A DNA stretch of 64,000 bases from Neocallimastix lanati (nom. inval.). Taxonomy: Eukaryota > Neocallimastigomycota > Neocallimastigomycetes > Neocallimastigales > Neocallimastigaceae. The position numbers were made by a program, and so were the translations under genes. The stretch is taken from contig JACVTC010000127.1 of the NCBI GenBank assembly GCA_016946835.1, positions 341,001 to 405,000 on the forward strand, written 5' to 3'. The notes below the pieces were generated by a model, which worked only from the letters and a program-made list of their open reading frames with translations, made no database searches and was not told where the DNA came from. How positions within the stretch are numbered: the stretch's first letter is position 1; each line of letters opens with the position of its first letter. Shown here one piece after another: positions 24,111-35,756 of this stretch.

Positions 24111-25476
24111 ATAAAATTTAAATTAAAAGAAAGTAAAGGTTGACACAAAAAATACTGATGAGGATAAATTTCAAATGAAAATTAGAATTCAAGATGACGA
24201 TGGTATTTATCATAGAAATGTTTTAAAATTTAGATCAAGTGCATATGACCCAGCTTTCATTCGTCAGATCTTATATGGTGATATTGCACATGCTATTGGC
24301 ATTCCGGCTCATGAATCTGTTGCTGTTCGTGTTTATCATAGTGATGGTACTCCAATTGGTCTTTACGTTCTACAAGAAGATGTTACTTCAGAAAGCTTTA
24401 TTAGAACAGCTTTCTATGGTAATCCAGATGGTACCATTAAAAAATATAAAAAAACTCCAATTTATGATGGTGCTACCGGTGGTGATTTCAATGTTTACGA
24501 TCGTAATCAATTGAGTGCTTTTATTAGTGATGTTGAAAATGATATGAAAATTGATTTATTAGAAATGACTCGTCAAGTTTACTATACTAATCCTAATGAT
24601 CCAAAATCTGTTAAAAATTTAGATGAAAATTGGCTAGATTTAGATACATTTTATAGAGCTCTTGCACTTGAATATCTTGCTGGTCATTGGGATTCTTTCT
24701 GGTTCCTTACCTCCAATTTTGTTGTCTATCATCCTGATGAAGAAACAGAAGGTACACAATACAACTACAAAAAGTTTAAGTACTATTTTATTGATCAAGA
24801 TTTTGATCAAACATTCAGTATTGGTATGAAAGAATCATTAAGTGGAATGGAAAAGAAGCCATATACAGAATTTGTTAATAAAGATATTAATTATTGGCAA
24901 AATACTATTAATAGTGATGAAATTTCTAGTAGAACTGGTATTAATTTAGATCCAGGAACTCGTATCATAATTAATAAATTCCTTGGATGTGATGGCTTTC
25001 CAACATGTCAGTCAAAAACTACATTTGAAGAACATTTAAAATCAATTGTTAAACATCTTTTTAATCCGGTTGCAATGAAAAGAAAAGTTAATGGTTATAA
25101 GAAGCGTTTAGATGAAGAAATTAAATGGGATACCTCATTAACTAGATTATATAAAGCAAAAGATGCACATAATCGTATTTATTATGACAGTTATGACATG
25201 TTCATTAGAGCTCTTAATGAAGGTGTTTCTTCTTCCCATGGTATTTTGAATTGGGTTGAAGATATGGCTAATAATGTATGTAAACAATTTGGTATTAAGT
25301 ATGATGAAGTTCCTATGACTCCTGAATCCATTTCAAAAGAACAAGCAGAATTAAGCAAAATCCGTGATAAAAGTGAAAATGTCGCTGACGTCGAAGCCAG
25401 TGAATCAACTATACTTAGAATAAATATATCTATTATTTTATTAGCAACTATTACAAGTATTTTTTTACTTTATTAA
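23274..25476 (+). CDS. Secreted CotH-family protein, three exons
   Basis: Exons 23274-23458, 23664-23955 and 24139-25476 join to a 604-residue protein. Introns are GT-AG, 205 and 183 bp; the second contains an A38 run at 24072-24109. The joins read TK/YNYICGGK and FTFK/VDTK and keep frame. Residues 1-20 form a hydrophobic signal peptide, and the C terminus ends in a hydrophobic stretch (ISIILLATITSIFLLY) like a GPI-anchor signal. The core carries CotH features: FRSSAYDPAFIRQ, LYGDIAHAIGIPAH, GLYVLQED and, near residues 376-382, FIDQDFD, the acidic metal-binding motif of this atypical kinase fold. Bacterial CotH phosphorylates spore-coat proteins. CotH proteins are numerous in anaerobic fungi, where their role is unsettled. 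Likely a cell-surface or secreted protein; no dockerin is visible. Confidence 0.9.
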
Positions 25477-25866
25477 TGGCATAATATGCAAGTAATAATA
25501 ATATATATTTTCTTTTCCAAAGAATATACGATGAAATTTTTTATTTTATAAAGAATATTTATTCTTTAATATTGAAAAAAAAAAATTTATTAATTTTCTT
25601 TAAAAATATGATAATTATTTACATCATGTCTATTATTAATTATGTAATATAATATACTAAATAAATCTATTATTTTAATTTGATTTTTTATTATCTATTA
25701 ATTAATATATTAAATATCAAATTTAAATAATATTATTCTATTATAATTTTTAGTTTAATTACTGAAAAAATAAAATAAAATAAAATAAAATAAAATAAAA
25801 TAAAATAAAATAAATAATAATAAAATAATATAATAATAAAAATACAAATAAAAATATCTTAATTTA
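25477..25866. other. 3' flank of the CotH gene
   Basis: About 390 bp, AT-rich, no gene. An (AAAAT)n tract lies near 25769-25811. Confidence 0.6.
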
Positions 25867-25867
25867 A

Positions 25868-26037
25868 TAAAATATTTTATATATATAAATACTCAAAGAA
25901 AAAAAAGTGGAAAAGATTAAATAATAAAAAGTAAAATTATATATTTTGTTCATAAAATATTTTATATATATAAATACTCAAAGAAAAAAAAGTGGAAAAG
26001 ATTAAATAATAAAAAGTAAAATTATATATTTTGTTCA
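25868..26037. repeat. Tandem duplication, 85 bp x 2
   Basis: Two adjacent 85-bp units (25868-25952 and 25953-26037) read identically by eye. Each contains CTCAAAGAAAAAAAAGTGG. Perfect identity implies a recent event. Non-coding. Confidence 0.9.
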
Positions 26038-27085
26038 TAAGATATATATAAATGAAAATAAGCCAATTGTCCAGAACGACGTCCTTATTTTTATAAAAAA
26101 AAAATAGTAATCCTCGATTGAAACATCGGTTTTCCAAATGCTATCTTTTCTTTGAATTTCAAATAAAAATATTCTATGGATATTGAAATTCTTAATGAAA
26201 AAAATTTTTTTAATTACCAAATATTTGTCCAATATCAAATAGTAGTGTAACCACAGTTATCACAGATATAAATAATAAAGTATCGAGTATTGATTCTATA
26301 GTAATGAAAAATATTATATTAATAATAATAGCAATAGGAATAGTATTGTTAATAATAATAATAATATTGATAGTGAAAATAGGAATATTAATATTAGTGA
26401 TAGTAAGAATAATAGTATCGTCACTAATAATGTAGTAAATAGATCAATTAGCTAAAATCATGTTAATATTAATAATTTTCTGAATAATGAGCGTGTAAAT
26501 ATATATGGGGCGTAGTACAGATTATATAACTTTAATCTTGGCGAAGAGATGCAGATATTACTAATTTAAATTATAAAAAGAAATGAGATTTTTTGTTTAA
26601 TAACCAAATCATTTTTAGGGATTATTCTAAAACTTGCTTACCAAATTTATAATTTTAAAAATAAAGCAATTACCTATTGAGATTAAGTTTGCTTTATATC
26701 TACTGGAGGGAAAATTACTTTTAATTTTCTAGAGATTATTGAAAATTTTATGATATGTTATGAATTGGTCTAAATATTAAGAATTAGCATTGAAACAATT
26801 AGGTAATAGCTTAATAATATTGTAAGCTAAATGTTTTTCTTTAATAATATATATATATATATATACAATAAAATAAAAGTATATAAAAAGATATATAAAA
26901 AAGTATACAAAAATAAAGTAAATGCTGAGTTGATAAAAATAACCGTCTTCAATGCTACCATAAAGTTAACAAATAACAGAAACAAAAGTTAATCTATTTT
27001 AGGAAGGTAATAATGAAAATTAATTTCAATAGAAAACAAAATATGAAAGTATAAAAGCAAAAAATATAAAAAAATATATTAAAAG
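26038..27085. other. Low-complexity region, probably decayed repeat DNA
   Basis: About 1 kb, no credible gene. 26310-26450 is rich in AAT/AGT-type words on the plus strand, resembling the Asn/Ser repeat of the neighbouring LINE in reverse. An AT run lies at 26848-26866. Confidence 0.5.
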
Positions 27086-28139
27086 TTTTTTTTTTTTTAG
27101 ACTTAGAGAATAACTTTATTTAATTTATAATAATAATAAAATTACATGTTTTAAATGAAAAATAACAAATAAAATACATGAAATGAAAATATTATATATT
27201 ATAAAATCATAAAATCATAAAAGTGCGTTAGAACCAATAGTTTCTAACTTTTCCCATTCATCGATAATAACATCACGTCCATTAATGCGAGTAATAATTT
27301 CAGTATTAGTGTTATCAATCGAATCTGTATCACATCTTTCATAGGGAGATGAAAATCTATGCCTTATCATTTCGACGTCGACACTCTTAGCAACGGTAGA
27401 TTCATTAGATTCAATGGAATACCATTTTATCATCAATCTAAAAGATCGACAAATTAATGGTATTACGTTTGTTAGAAACTCCTCAATACCCACAAAATAC
27501 GGAACAGATGACGAAGTTTAACGTTGTTTAAAAATATTGTCAACTAATTGTCTTTGTTCCACATCATTAAGTTTAATTTTTTCATATATTGAACACAGCA
27601 AACTTGTTTCATCTTTATTAATTAAATATTTGATAAAATACATGTAATAAAAAAAAAATAAAAATAAAAAATAAAAAACAAAAAATAAAATAAAATAATG
27701 GTATAATATATTCTAGTTTCATTTAATTAATATCTGTAAGACTTCACAAGGGCATTATTATACTGAAGTATAATAATTAATTTTGACTTCACAATGTTAA
27801 TCATAATTTTAAGATACGAAATTATGATCTTCATTGGTTGCGCTAGCCCTGCTGGCCTGTCTTACTGTTTCTTCAGCATTGACTCTCTTGGTAGTAGTAG
27901 TACGATTCGATTTGAACCTATTGAACAAAAACCATTGCTGGCTAATAGCAATAGGTATAATCGATTGAAGAAGTACCGCAGTAACCACCAAAAAATGGAG
28001 TATCGGAATAAGCACCTGATTTCATCTGGCACTTAAATAGACCCTTCCATTCCCTTGTACTATTATTAATACTTCGACCTCCAAGAAGGAAATTAAACAC
28101 TTTTTTACACACACTAGAATCAACACACACATTATCTTC

Positions 28140-28280
28140 AATACTATTACTAACATTACTAATAATACTATTACTAATATTACTATAACTATTATTACTA
28201 TTACTAATAATACTATTACTATTATTACTATTACTATTATTACTATTACTATTATTACTATTACTATTATTACTGTTGCA
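28140..28280 (-). repeat. AATAGT-type repeat encoding an Asn/Ser tract in the LINE
   Basis: Minus-strand reading gives alternating AAT and AGT codons (NSNNSNSNN pattern). A shorter homologous stretch occurs in the LINE fragment at 48585-48660, so the tract belonged to the LINE ORF and has expanded here. Confidence 0.75.
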
Positions 28281-28897
28281 ATAATCATTATTACTATTAA
28301 CAATATCATTTGTTAGGTTGCCACGGTTAAAAGCATTATATAAAAATAAAATTTTATCATTAACTTTACTACCAATATGATTGAAAAATGGACAATCAAT
28401 TAATCAATGCCTTATCCATTGTTTATTACTTTTACAACAGGGACAAAAATTAGGACACATTTGATCTATTATTTTCGCAGCTTTAGCAATTCTAGCATCT
28501 AATCTATATCCGCTTCGTGCTCTCAATAGCCAATAGAAACCATATGAAAGATCAGGATATTCATAACAAAGTTTTATAAAATTTGATGTTTCTTCGAATC
28601 TGTTTTTGTCATAAAATTCAGCTTTAATAGAATTGATTTTCAAATCTCTTTTCCAATAAAAATCCTTGATTTTATTATCGTTATTACCTCTTTTCTCTAG
28701 TTTACGTTTAAGAGTTCTACTTTCTTTCGTTCATGTACATTTTTCTAGATTTTGGAATATTATTAACTGAATAGCAAATAATACAATTTGAATCTTTCCA
28801 TTTATCATAACATTTGACTTGAGACAAAACACTTAGCTAACAATGGAGGAATATTTAAATCTTTTGAAATAGAATATACATTAATAAAAGATTTGGC

Positions 28898-28907
28898 TTT
28901 TTGTAAA

Positions 28908-28950
<43 letters not shown>

Positions 28951-28970
28951 ACTAGGAATTTTTGTAAACC
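28898..28970 (-). mobile_element. Tail-only LINE insertion with 12-bp target duplication
   Basis: T40 (28910-28949) followed by GACTAGGAA (28950-28958) is flanked by identical TTTTTGTAAACC at 28898-28909 and 28959-28970. On the minus strand the insert reads TTCCTAGTC plus A40. The same TTCCTAGTC precedes the poly(A) of the young LINE at 38.43 kb. The insertion is therefore a LINE copy truncated to its last nine bases and tail, nested in an older LINE. Confidence 0.85.
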
Positions 28971-29105
28971 TGCAATCAAGACGGTCTCTAATCAAAGAAC
29001 CCAAAGGAAGGTGACACATCCCTAAGGAGAAATTTAATATTAAATCATAATGGTTATAAATATTTTTTTTGCTATTACTAAATACTTAAATCAAACTATA
29101 GAATA

Positions 29106-29271
<166 letters not shown>

Positions 29272-29931
29272 GTTTAATAATTGTTCACTTAAATGTCTCC
29301 GTTTCCCTTTAACGAATTGTAGCATAATTAAAACTGAATATCCACCAAGATAAAAATAAAAAAAATGAGAATAAATCTATTTTATGTTATTTACAAATAT
29401 CTTTATAAATATTTCACTCTTTAAAATATTCAATTATATGTTTTCAAATGCTTCTCAAAAAACAGCAATCTCTTTTAAATCTTATTAAACCATAAAATAA
29501 AAATATTTAAACACTATATTATAATTAAAAACGAGTATTTTTTTTGTTTTTATTTTGTTTTTATTTTTCTTTATTTTTTATTTTTTTATTTCGCTTATAA
29601 GCATTACAAAAATAATTTTTTATTTTTATAGTTTATATTAAAAATAAAATATTATTTTCTCCTTTTTTATTTTTAAATTTTTCTATTTTTAAGGCTTTAA
29701 TTTTTTTCTTAATATTAATATTATTTTAACTTTAATTTTTGTTTTATATTATTATATTAAAACAAATTCATATTTTTATTTTTAGTTCTATTTTATTATA
29801 TTAAAACTATTTTATATTTTATTTTTAGTTCTATATTATTATATTAAAACTAATTGTTAATATTATTAATGTTAAGTTTCCAAAAAATTAGTTGCCTTTT
29901 TTTTCTTACTTATTTTATATATTCATGCTTC
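29272..29931. other. Downstream region of the diverged transporter
   Basis: About 660 bp, T-rich on the plus strand, without a gene. It contains a near-repeat at about 29748-29856 (TTTTATTTTTAGTTCTAT words with ATTATATTAAAAC), which may be a local duplication. Confidence 0.55.
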
Positions 29932-31449
29932 TTAAGCCTTACCAGCCATCTTGGCATCCATTTCATCAATACTAACACCCTTACATTCAATGACGTAGAA
30001 TTGAGAGTAAACCCAAGCAAGGAGACAGGCAGCAGCGAAAAGAAGGAAAGTCTTGGTAGACCAGGCCTTCATAAGAGCTGGACCGACAAAGGCAATAATC
30101 CAGTTGTTAAGGAAGTTAGAGACGGTACCAACAGCAGAACCCTTGACTCTGACACGGAGTGGGAAAACTTCGGCTTGGTAGACCCATGGAACTGGACCCC
30201 AGGTCCAGGCGAAAGAGAAGACCATAAGGAAGATACTAGCAACAGCAAGGTATTGCCAGGTCTTACCCTTACTAGTTTGAGTAGAGAAAGCCCAAGTAGA
30301 AATGTGGAAGACCATCATCATAAGGGAACCAATAACTAATAAAGTCTTACGACCTAATCTTTCAATACCCCACATACCTGGGAAGGTAGAAATGAAGTTG
30401 ACGAAGTTGTTGATAATTGGAAGAACAACAGTAGACATGAATTTAGTGAAACCAATTTCGTTGTAAATTTGTGATTGGTAGTACATAATGACATTAATAC
30501 CAGTCCATTGTTGGAAGAGTTGCATTAAGAAAGTAATGAAGGTACGACGACGAATAACTGGACTGAAAAGTTCACCGAAGGAAGAAGAACCAGCAGCACG
30601 AGTAGCAGCAACATCTTCTTGAATAGCCTTAAGTTCACTTTGAACAAGTTCGTCAGAAGTAGAGGTAGCATTAAGCTTAGCTAAAACTTCAACAGCTTCT
30701 TCATCACGATCCTTAGAACATAACCAACGTGGAGACTTTGGAAGGAAGCACATAAGGAGAGCAAGACCAAGACCTGGAACAACTTGGAATAAAAGAGCAA
30801 ATCTCCATTCAAAGTTTGAAACTTCTTCCCAAATATTGCTTCTAGTCTTACCTAAACCTTCTGGCTTGACATTGGTGTAGTACCAGACAATAGAGTTAAT
30901 GACGGCAGCAACAATAATACCGAAAGTAGTCATAAGTTGGTAGCAAGAAGAAAGAGTACCTCTGATCTTGGCTGGGGCAACTTCAGAAATATAAGTTGGA
31001 CAAAGGACACCATTACAACCAATGGAAAGACCAGTAATAAGACGACCAATGGCAATCATAACCCAAGAACGAGCAGAAAGACCTTGAATGACAGCACCAC
31101 AAGTGAAAATACAGGCACCAATCATAATAGTTCTTTGACGACCGTACTTTTCACCAAGGTAAGTAGCCATAAGAGCACCACAAAGAGCACCAAGAACGAA
31201 ACTGGAAGTAATAAGACCTTCAAGAGTAGCCTTGTTATCAGCTTCCTTTAAATCACGGTACATCATATTAGCAACATCTTTGGTTGGTTGACCCTTTTCA
31301 TCAAGACCATCACCATTCCAATGATGGAATTTGAAGAAGATACGGAAAGCGTCCATAACAAGAACGACGTTCATGACACCAACTTCATAACCGAAAAGAA
31401 GACCACCAAATGAGGCAGTAAGTGCAACTAAAAATTGAAAACTATTCAT
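29932..31449 (-). CDS. MFS hexose transporter, diverged and codon-optimised member
   Basis: A 505-residue sugar porter homologous over its full length to the array at 1-20.8 kb, with the same order of motifs: GEKYGRQR, GRLITGLSIGCNG...KIRG, PKSPRW, QLFQQWTGINVIMYY, LGRKT, GPVPWVYQAEVFP and an ECKG ending in place of VESKG. The first extracellular loop (residues about 40-66) is shorter and quite different. Its codons often end in C (GCC, ATC, GTC), unlike the A/T-ending array genes, which in such genomes suggests high expression. The start is the ATG at 31449. It is intronless and intact. It lies about 9 kb from the last array member in minus orientation and has not been homogenised with the array. 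Probably the principal hexose carrier of the locus; the substrate is not shown by sequence. Confidence 0.95.
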   Translation of the reverse strand: MNSFQFLVALTASFGGLLFGYEVGVMNVVLVMDAFRIFFKFHHWNGDGLDEKGQPTKDVANMMYRDLKEADNKATLEGLITSSFVLGALCGALMATYLGEKYGRQRTIMIGACIFTCGAVIQGLSARSWVMIAIGRLITGLSIGCNGVLCPTYISEVAPAKIRGTLSSCYQLMTTFGIIVAAVINSIVWYYTNVKPEGLGKTRSNIWEEVSNFEWRFALLFQVVPGLGLALLMCFLPKSPRWLCSKDRDEEAVEVLAKLNATSTSDELVQSELKAIQEDVAATRAAGSSSFGELFSPVIRRRTFITFLMQLFQQWTGINVIMYYQSQIYNEIGFTKFMSTVVLPIINNFVNFISTFPGMWGIERLGRKTLLVIGSLMMMVFHISTWAFSTQTSKGKTWQYLAVASIFLMVFSFAWTWGPVPWVYQAEVFPLRVRVKGSAVGTVSNFLNNWIIAFVGPALMKAWSTKTFLLFAAACLLAWVYSQFYVIECKGVSIDEMDAKMAGKA

Positions 31450-33060
31450 TTTTTTAAAACTTAACTTAAATTAATAATGTTATTTTTTTTATAACTGAGT
31501 ATTAAAAATAAGGTAATTTTCGTTGCTATATATACATTTTTATAATATATGGCCATATATTACAAGTATTTATATTAAATAAATTAAAAATATTTACTAA
31601 GAAGTATAAAGTATTACTGATAAGTAACTACTTCATTCATATATAAATATATTAATTATTTATTTTTGGTGAAATATACTTCATATAAAGTTACTTCACA
31701 GCAATACTTTTTAATATATTATTAAATTATTTATTTACTAAATTATATATATATTATAAATTAATTTAATTTATGTTAATATATTAATCTATATAAATAT
31801 ATATAATAAATAATAAATAAATAATTTTTTTATATTCAGTACATTACACAAATTTATTTTATATATATATTATTTATATATTATTTTATAATTTATTTTT
31901 ATTGTTCATTATATCTCCTTTAAATAAATAGATATTTTTTAAAAGTTTTTCAAAAATAAAATTTTTTATTTCTTTTATTATGTAGAAAATTTTAATATTT
32001 TTAATGTATTTTTTTTTAAATATAAATAATAAGAATATTTTTAATTCCTTAATTGAAGTTCACAACTAAAAAATAATTTAAAAAAATATGGAATATAAAA
32101 AAATTCATTAATTATTACTTTCAAATAATAATAATAATAATAATAATAATAAAGAGTAATTGGCTAATAAGTTTAAATTTTACAACAAATAAAATATTGG
32201 TTTTCTTTTCATTAATTTTATTTGAAATACAGGAATAAAAAAAAGAATTATTATTATTTTCTAAATATTGTCATTTTAATTTTTTTTTCGATTTAAATAA
32301 TAATTAATTCATGAACAACATATTATTTTTATTATGAATATTAATATTAAACCTAATAATTAAATTAGGCTATTTTATTAAATAATATTATTATTTATAC
32401 ACATAAATAGTTATCAATAATAAGAAAATCTTTTTTTTTTTCTATTTTCTTCTATTAGATAATTTTAGACTTTTCGTAATACTCAATATATGCATATTTT
32501 TTTATTCAAGAATAGTATAACTGATATATTATGAATTTTAATATTAATTGAATAAAATATGAAATTTTTAATTAAATAAACAACGAATATTTTTCTAGTT
32601 ATTATTAGATTTAAATCAAAAGCCCAATTCTTTTTTTTTTTTTTTAATTGAATTATGTATTTATGAATAGTTTATCACACGTATTATGAATATTAATATT
32701 AACTAAATTAATCAAGTAAAATTCTTTACTTGAAAGTATTATTTATTATATTGATATTTTAACATTGAGTAATTAATCTTATATATTATGTGTATTTATA
32801 TTAATTTTATGAAGTAAATAACTTTATTACTTTAAAATATAAATTATTATAAAACTCAATTTAATATAATAATTTATATTTTAAAGTAATAGAGTTTTTA
32901 CAATATATTATAATTATATTATAAATAATTATCATATTACTCTAAAATATAAATTATTATATTAAATTTTAATTTAAATATATTTTTTATAGTTAATATT
33001 TTATAAATTTACTTGTAATATTTTATTATTTAAATTAATAGTTAATTATTTTAATTATTA

Positions 33061-33144
<84 letters not shown>

Positions 33145-33585
33145 GCTTTATTAATATTAGAATAAATTTATTATGCAATAATTGTATAGAAGGTTAACAG
33201 AGAGTAAAATCATACACTAAACATAACTTTATATGATATATCATGTGATTTATAAATGTGATATAGTTTACATAAAATAAATTAAAAATAAATTAAAAAT
33301 GCATTAACATAGATTTATGTTATTCAAAACATGAAAAATTATAATAAATAAATGAATAAAATAGATAAATAAATGGGTAGTTCAAAATTATTATTATTAT
33401 TATTATTATTATTGTTGTTGTTTGGAATTTATGGTTAATGATTATATCAACTTTATTTTATGGTAAATAGTTACTCAAAGAATAATTCTATTCTAATAAA
33501 TGTATTTAAATGAATAATATGTGGCTTATATATTTAATTTAATACAATACAGTCAATACATTATAAATACATTTGAGACTTATTT
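31450..33585. other. Upstream region of the diverged transporter, no genes
   Basis: About 2.1 kb of AT-rich DNA. The 5' flank next to 31449 must hold the promoter, but no site is recognised. Microsatellites: AAT near 32126-32152 and ATT at about 33056-33144 (some 30 units), with a short ATT run near 33390-33411. Confidence 0.6.
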
Positions 33586-33586
33586 A

Positions 33587-33922
33587 AAGTTTCATTTCGG
33601 AAAAGTTTCATTTCTCAAAATTTTAATAAATAAATAATAAAATAAAAAATAAAAAATTAAAAAAATAAAAAATAAAAAATAAAAAAAAATATAAAATATA
33701 AAATATATAAAATATAAAATATATAATAAAAAAATATATAAAATAAAAAATAAAAAAATAAAAAATAAAAAATGAAAAAAATATAAAATAAAAAATAAAA
33801 AAATAAAAAATGAAAAATAAAAAAAATATAAAATATAAAATATATAATAAAAAAAATAGATACCACCTAAAATCATCCTAGCTTTGTGCTACTTTTAACT
33901 CCCTTTTTTTATGATGTCCTCA

Positions 33923-33957
<35 letters not shown>

Positions 33958-34665
33958 GGATTATTTATTTATAAATATTTCTTTTATTAAAAAATTTATT
34001 AATAATTTAAATTTTTTTTTTTTAAATACTGCGCAAGGACTTAAAAGGTGTAAAATGATCAATTAATTATTTAGATATTATTTTTTAATCTTTATAATAA
34101 TTATTTTCTAATTATTTTTAATTTTAATAGTTATATTTTAAATTATTATCCTTTACATCTTTTAAATTATTAATACTTATTTTTATATATATATAAAAAT
34201 ATTATTAAACATATATATTTATTGAAATATTATAGAACGTTTAAAATGTATGATAAAATATTTTATTTTTTTAAAGCTTTAATTCTAATGAATATTTATT
34301 ATTATATAATGTATATTTATTTTATATATATAAAAATATTATTAAACATATATATTTATTGAAATATTATAGAACGTTTAAAATGTATGATAAAATATTT
34401 TATTTTTTTAAAGCTTTAATTCTAATGAATATTTATTATTATATAATGTATATTTATTATATATAATTATATATTTTTAAAATTTAATTTTAAATTTATT
34501 TATTTATTATAGTTTTATTTATTTATTTTTTATTTATTTAGTTATTTATTTAAATTATATATATTATTTATTTGTTTTATTATTAATTTATTTATTTATT
34601 AACTTTAAAAAAATTTTGCGATATGGAACTTTCAGAAATGAAATTTTTCGAAATGCACCCATAAA
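33587..34665. mobile_element. MITE-like element with imperfect terminal inverted repeats
   Basis: The left end reads CATTTCGGAAAAG, then TTTCATTTCTCAAAA, then AATAAATAAATAATAAAA. The reverse complement of the right end (near 34610-34660) reads CATTTCGAAAAA, then TTTCATTTCTGAAAG, then further on AATAAATAAATAAATT. The interior is simple sequence: AAAAATA-type tracts (33640-33860), a T-run (about 33926-33953) and a 137-bp tandem duplication. The ends resemble those of the MULE at 38719-43532 (CATTTCGAAAA). No clear target duplication was found, so limits are approximate. Confidence 0.45.
34188..34459. repeat. Tandem duplication, 137 bp x 2
   Basis: Two adjacent units, each containing ATTATAGAACGTTTAAAATG and AAAGCTTTAATTCTAATG, read identically by eye at a period of 137 bp. 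Non-coding, recent. Confidence 0.9.
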
Positions 34666-35640
34666 TATTTTATACTTTTATTACATGAAAATTTTGAACT
34701 GTATCATTCATAATGTGGCTTAAAAATAAAATTAATTGCCACATTATAGCAATAAATAAATGATTAAATAAATAATAAAAATCATTTTTGAAATAAATAA
34801 ATAAATCTTTAAATATTTTATTATAAAATATTTTTAAAAAAATAATAAATAGTAAATAAAATAATAAATAATAAATAAATAAAAAATAAATAAATAAATA
34901 AATATTTTAATTTTTCTAATTAAAATTTTATCTTATTTTTATCGGTTTTTAGTTTTATTTTATTATTAAAATTTTAATAAAATAAAAAAACTATATAATA
35001 TTGATATTGATTTTAATAATAAAAAAACTATATAATATTGATATTGATTTTAATAATAAAAAAACTATATAATATTGATATTGATTTTAATAATAAAAAA
35101 ACTATATAATATTGATATTGATTTTAATAATAAAAAAACTATATAATATTGATATTGATTTTAATAATAAAAAAACTATATAATATTGATATTGATTTTA
35201 ATAATAAAAAAACTATATAATATTGATATTGATTTTAATAATAAAAAAACTATATAATATTGATATTGATTTTAATAATAAAAAAACTATATAATATTGA
35301 TATTGATTTTAATAATAAAAAAACTATATAATATTGATATTGATTTTAATAATAAAAAAACTATATAATATTAATATTGATTTTAATAATAAAAATAAGA
35401 TAAAACATAAAAGAGTAATAATAAAACATTTTTTATTTTTTTTTTATTTAATATTTTTTATTTATTTATTTATTTTATTTATTTATTAATTTATTTTATT
35501 TATTTATTTATAAGTTTATATTTTAAAAATATTTTAAGCCACATTTTGGGAAATGTAAGATTGGAAAATGCACACTCCCCGAAAATATTATATAATTTAT
35601 ATATATAATTTTGGGAGAGTTACATTTCTCGAAGTGGCGT
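34666..35640. mobile_element. Possible non-autonomous MULE-like element around the 37-bp minisatellite
   Basis: AATGTGGCTTAAAA near 34710 is mirrored by TTTTAAGCCACATT near 35534. The right end continues AATGCACACTCC, matching the right end of the MULE (AATGCACACTCC at 43519-43530). Between them lie AAAT-type simple repeats and the 37-bp array. No transposase is present. Boundaries and target duplication are not established. Confidence 0.4.
34984..35397. repeat. Minisatellite, 37 bp x 11
   Basis: Eleven tandem units with ACTATATAATATTGATATTG as core. Ten look identical and the last has one change (TTAATATTG). The array is bracketed by a 17-bp perfect inverted repeat (TTTTATCTTATTTTTAT near 34927 and its complement near 35389). 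A related 38-bp array lies at 41005-41150. Confidence 0.93.
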
Positions 35641-35756
35641 ATTGATATAAATGAATGAATAAATAAAAACTCAAATGTTTTTTAAAACTTTTTTATAATA
35701 TTTATTTAATAATCAATATTATTTTTAATATTATTTTTACAAATAATATATTTTTA

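Larger units (their letters stand above)
27086..29105 (-). mobile_element. Decayed LINE (non-LTR retrotransposon), C-terminal half
   Basis: It is read on the minus strand from about 29090 to an A12 tail at 27086-27097. The 3' end has the family terminus AATAAAGTTATTC...AGTCT followed by A(n). Recognisable pieces are an LNFSLGMCHLPLGSLI segment (near 28990-29040), a KAKSFINVYSISKDLN segment (near 28850-28900), a YGFYWLLRARSGYRLDAR segment, the zinc-finger-like CPNFCPCC...HWLIDCP (near 28385-28470), a long Asn/Ser repeat (28140-28280), and a C-terminal block EEFLTNVIP...KSVDVEMIRH...DEWEKLE (27215-27493). Frames shift several times and stops occur, so it is dead. A tail-only LINE insertion lies inside it at 28910-28958. 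The 5' half (endonuclease, RT) is missing. Confidence 0.82.

Noticed and set aside
29854-30339. 161-codon plus-strand frame rich in charged residues
   Set aside because: Antisense of the C-terminal part of the transporter at 29932-31449, whose family motifs fix the true strand.
33592-33876. Phe/Tyr/Leu-rich open frames on the minus strand
   Set aside because: Products of AAATA-type simple sequence inside a MITE-like element; no domain or codon signal.
34984-35397. Regular 37-bp repeat array considered as CRISPR
   Set aside because: Units are directly adjacent with no unique spacers, no cas genes, and a eukaryotic genome. It is a minisatellite.
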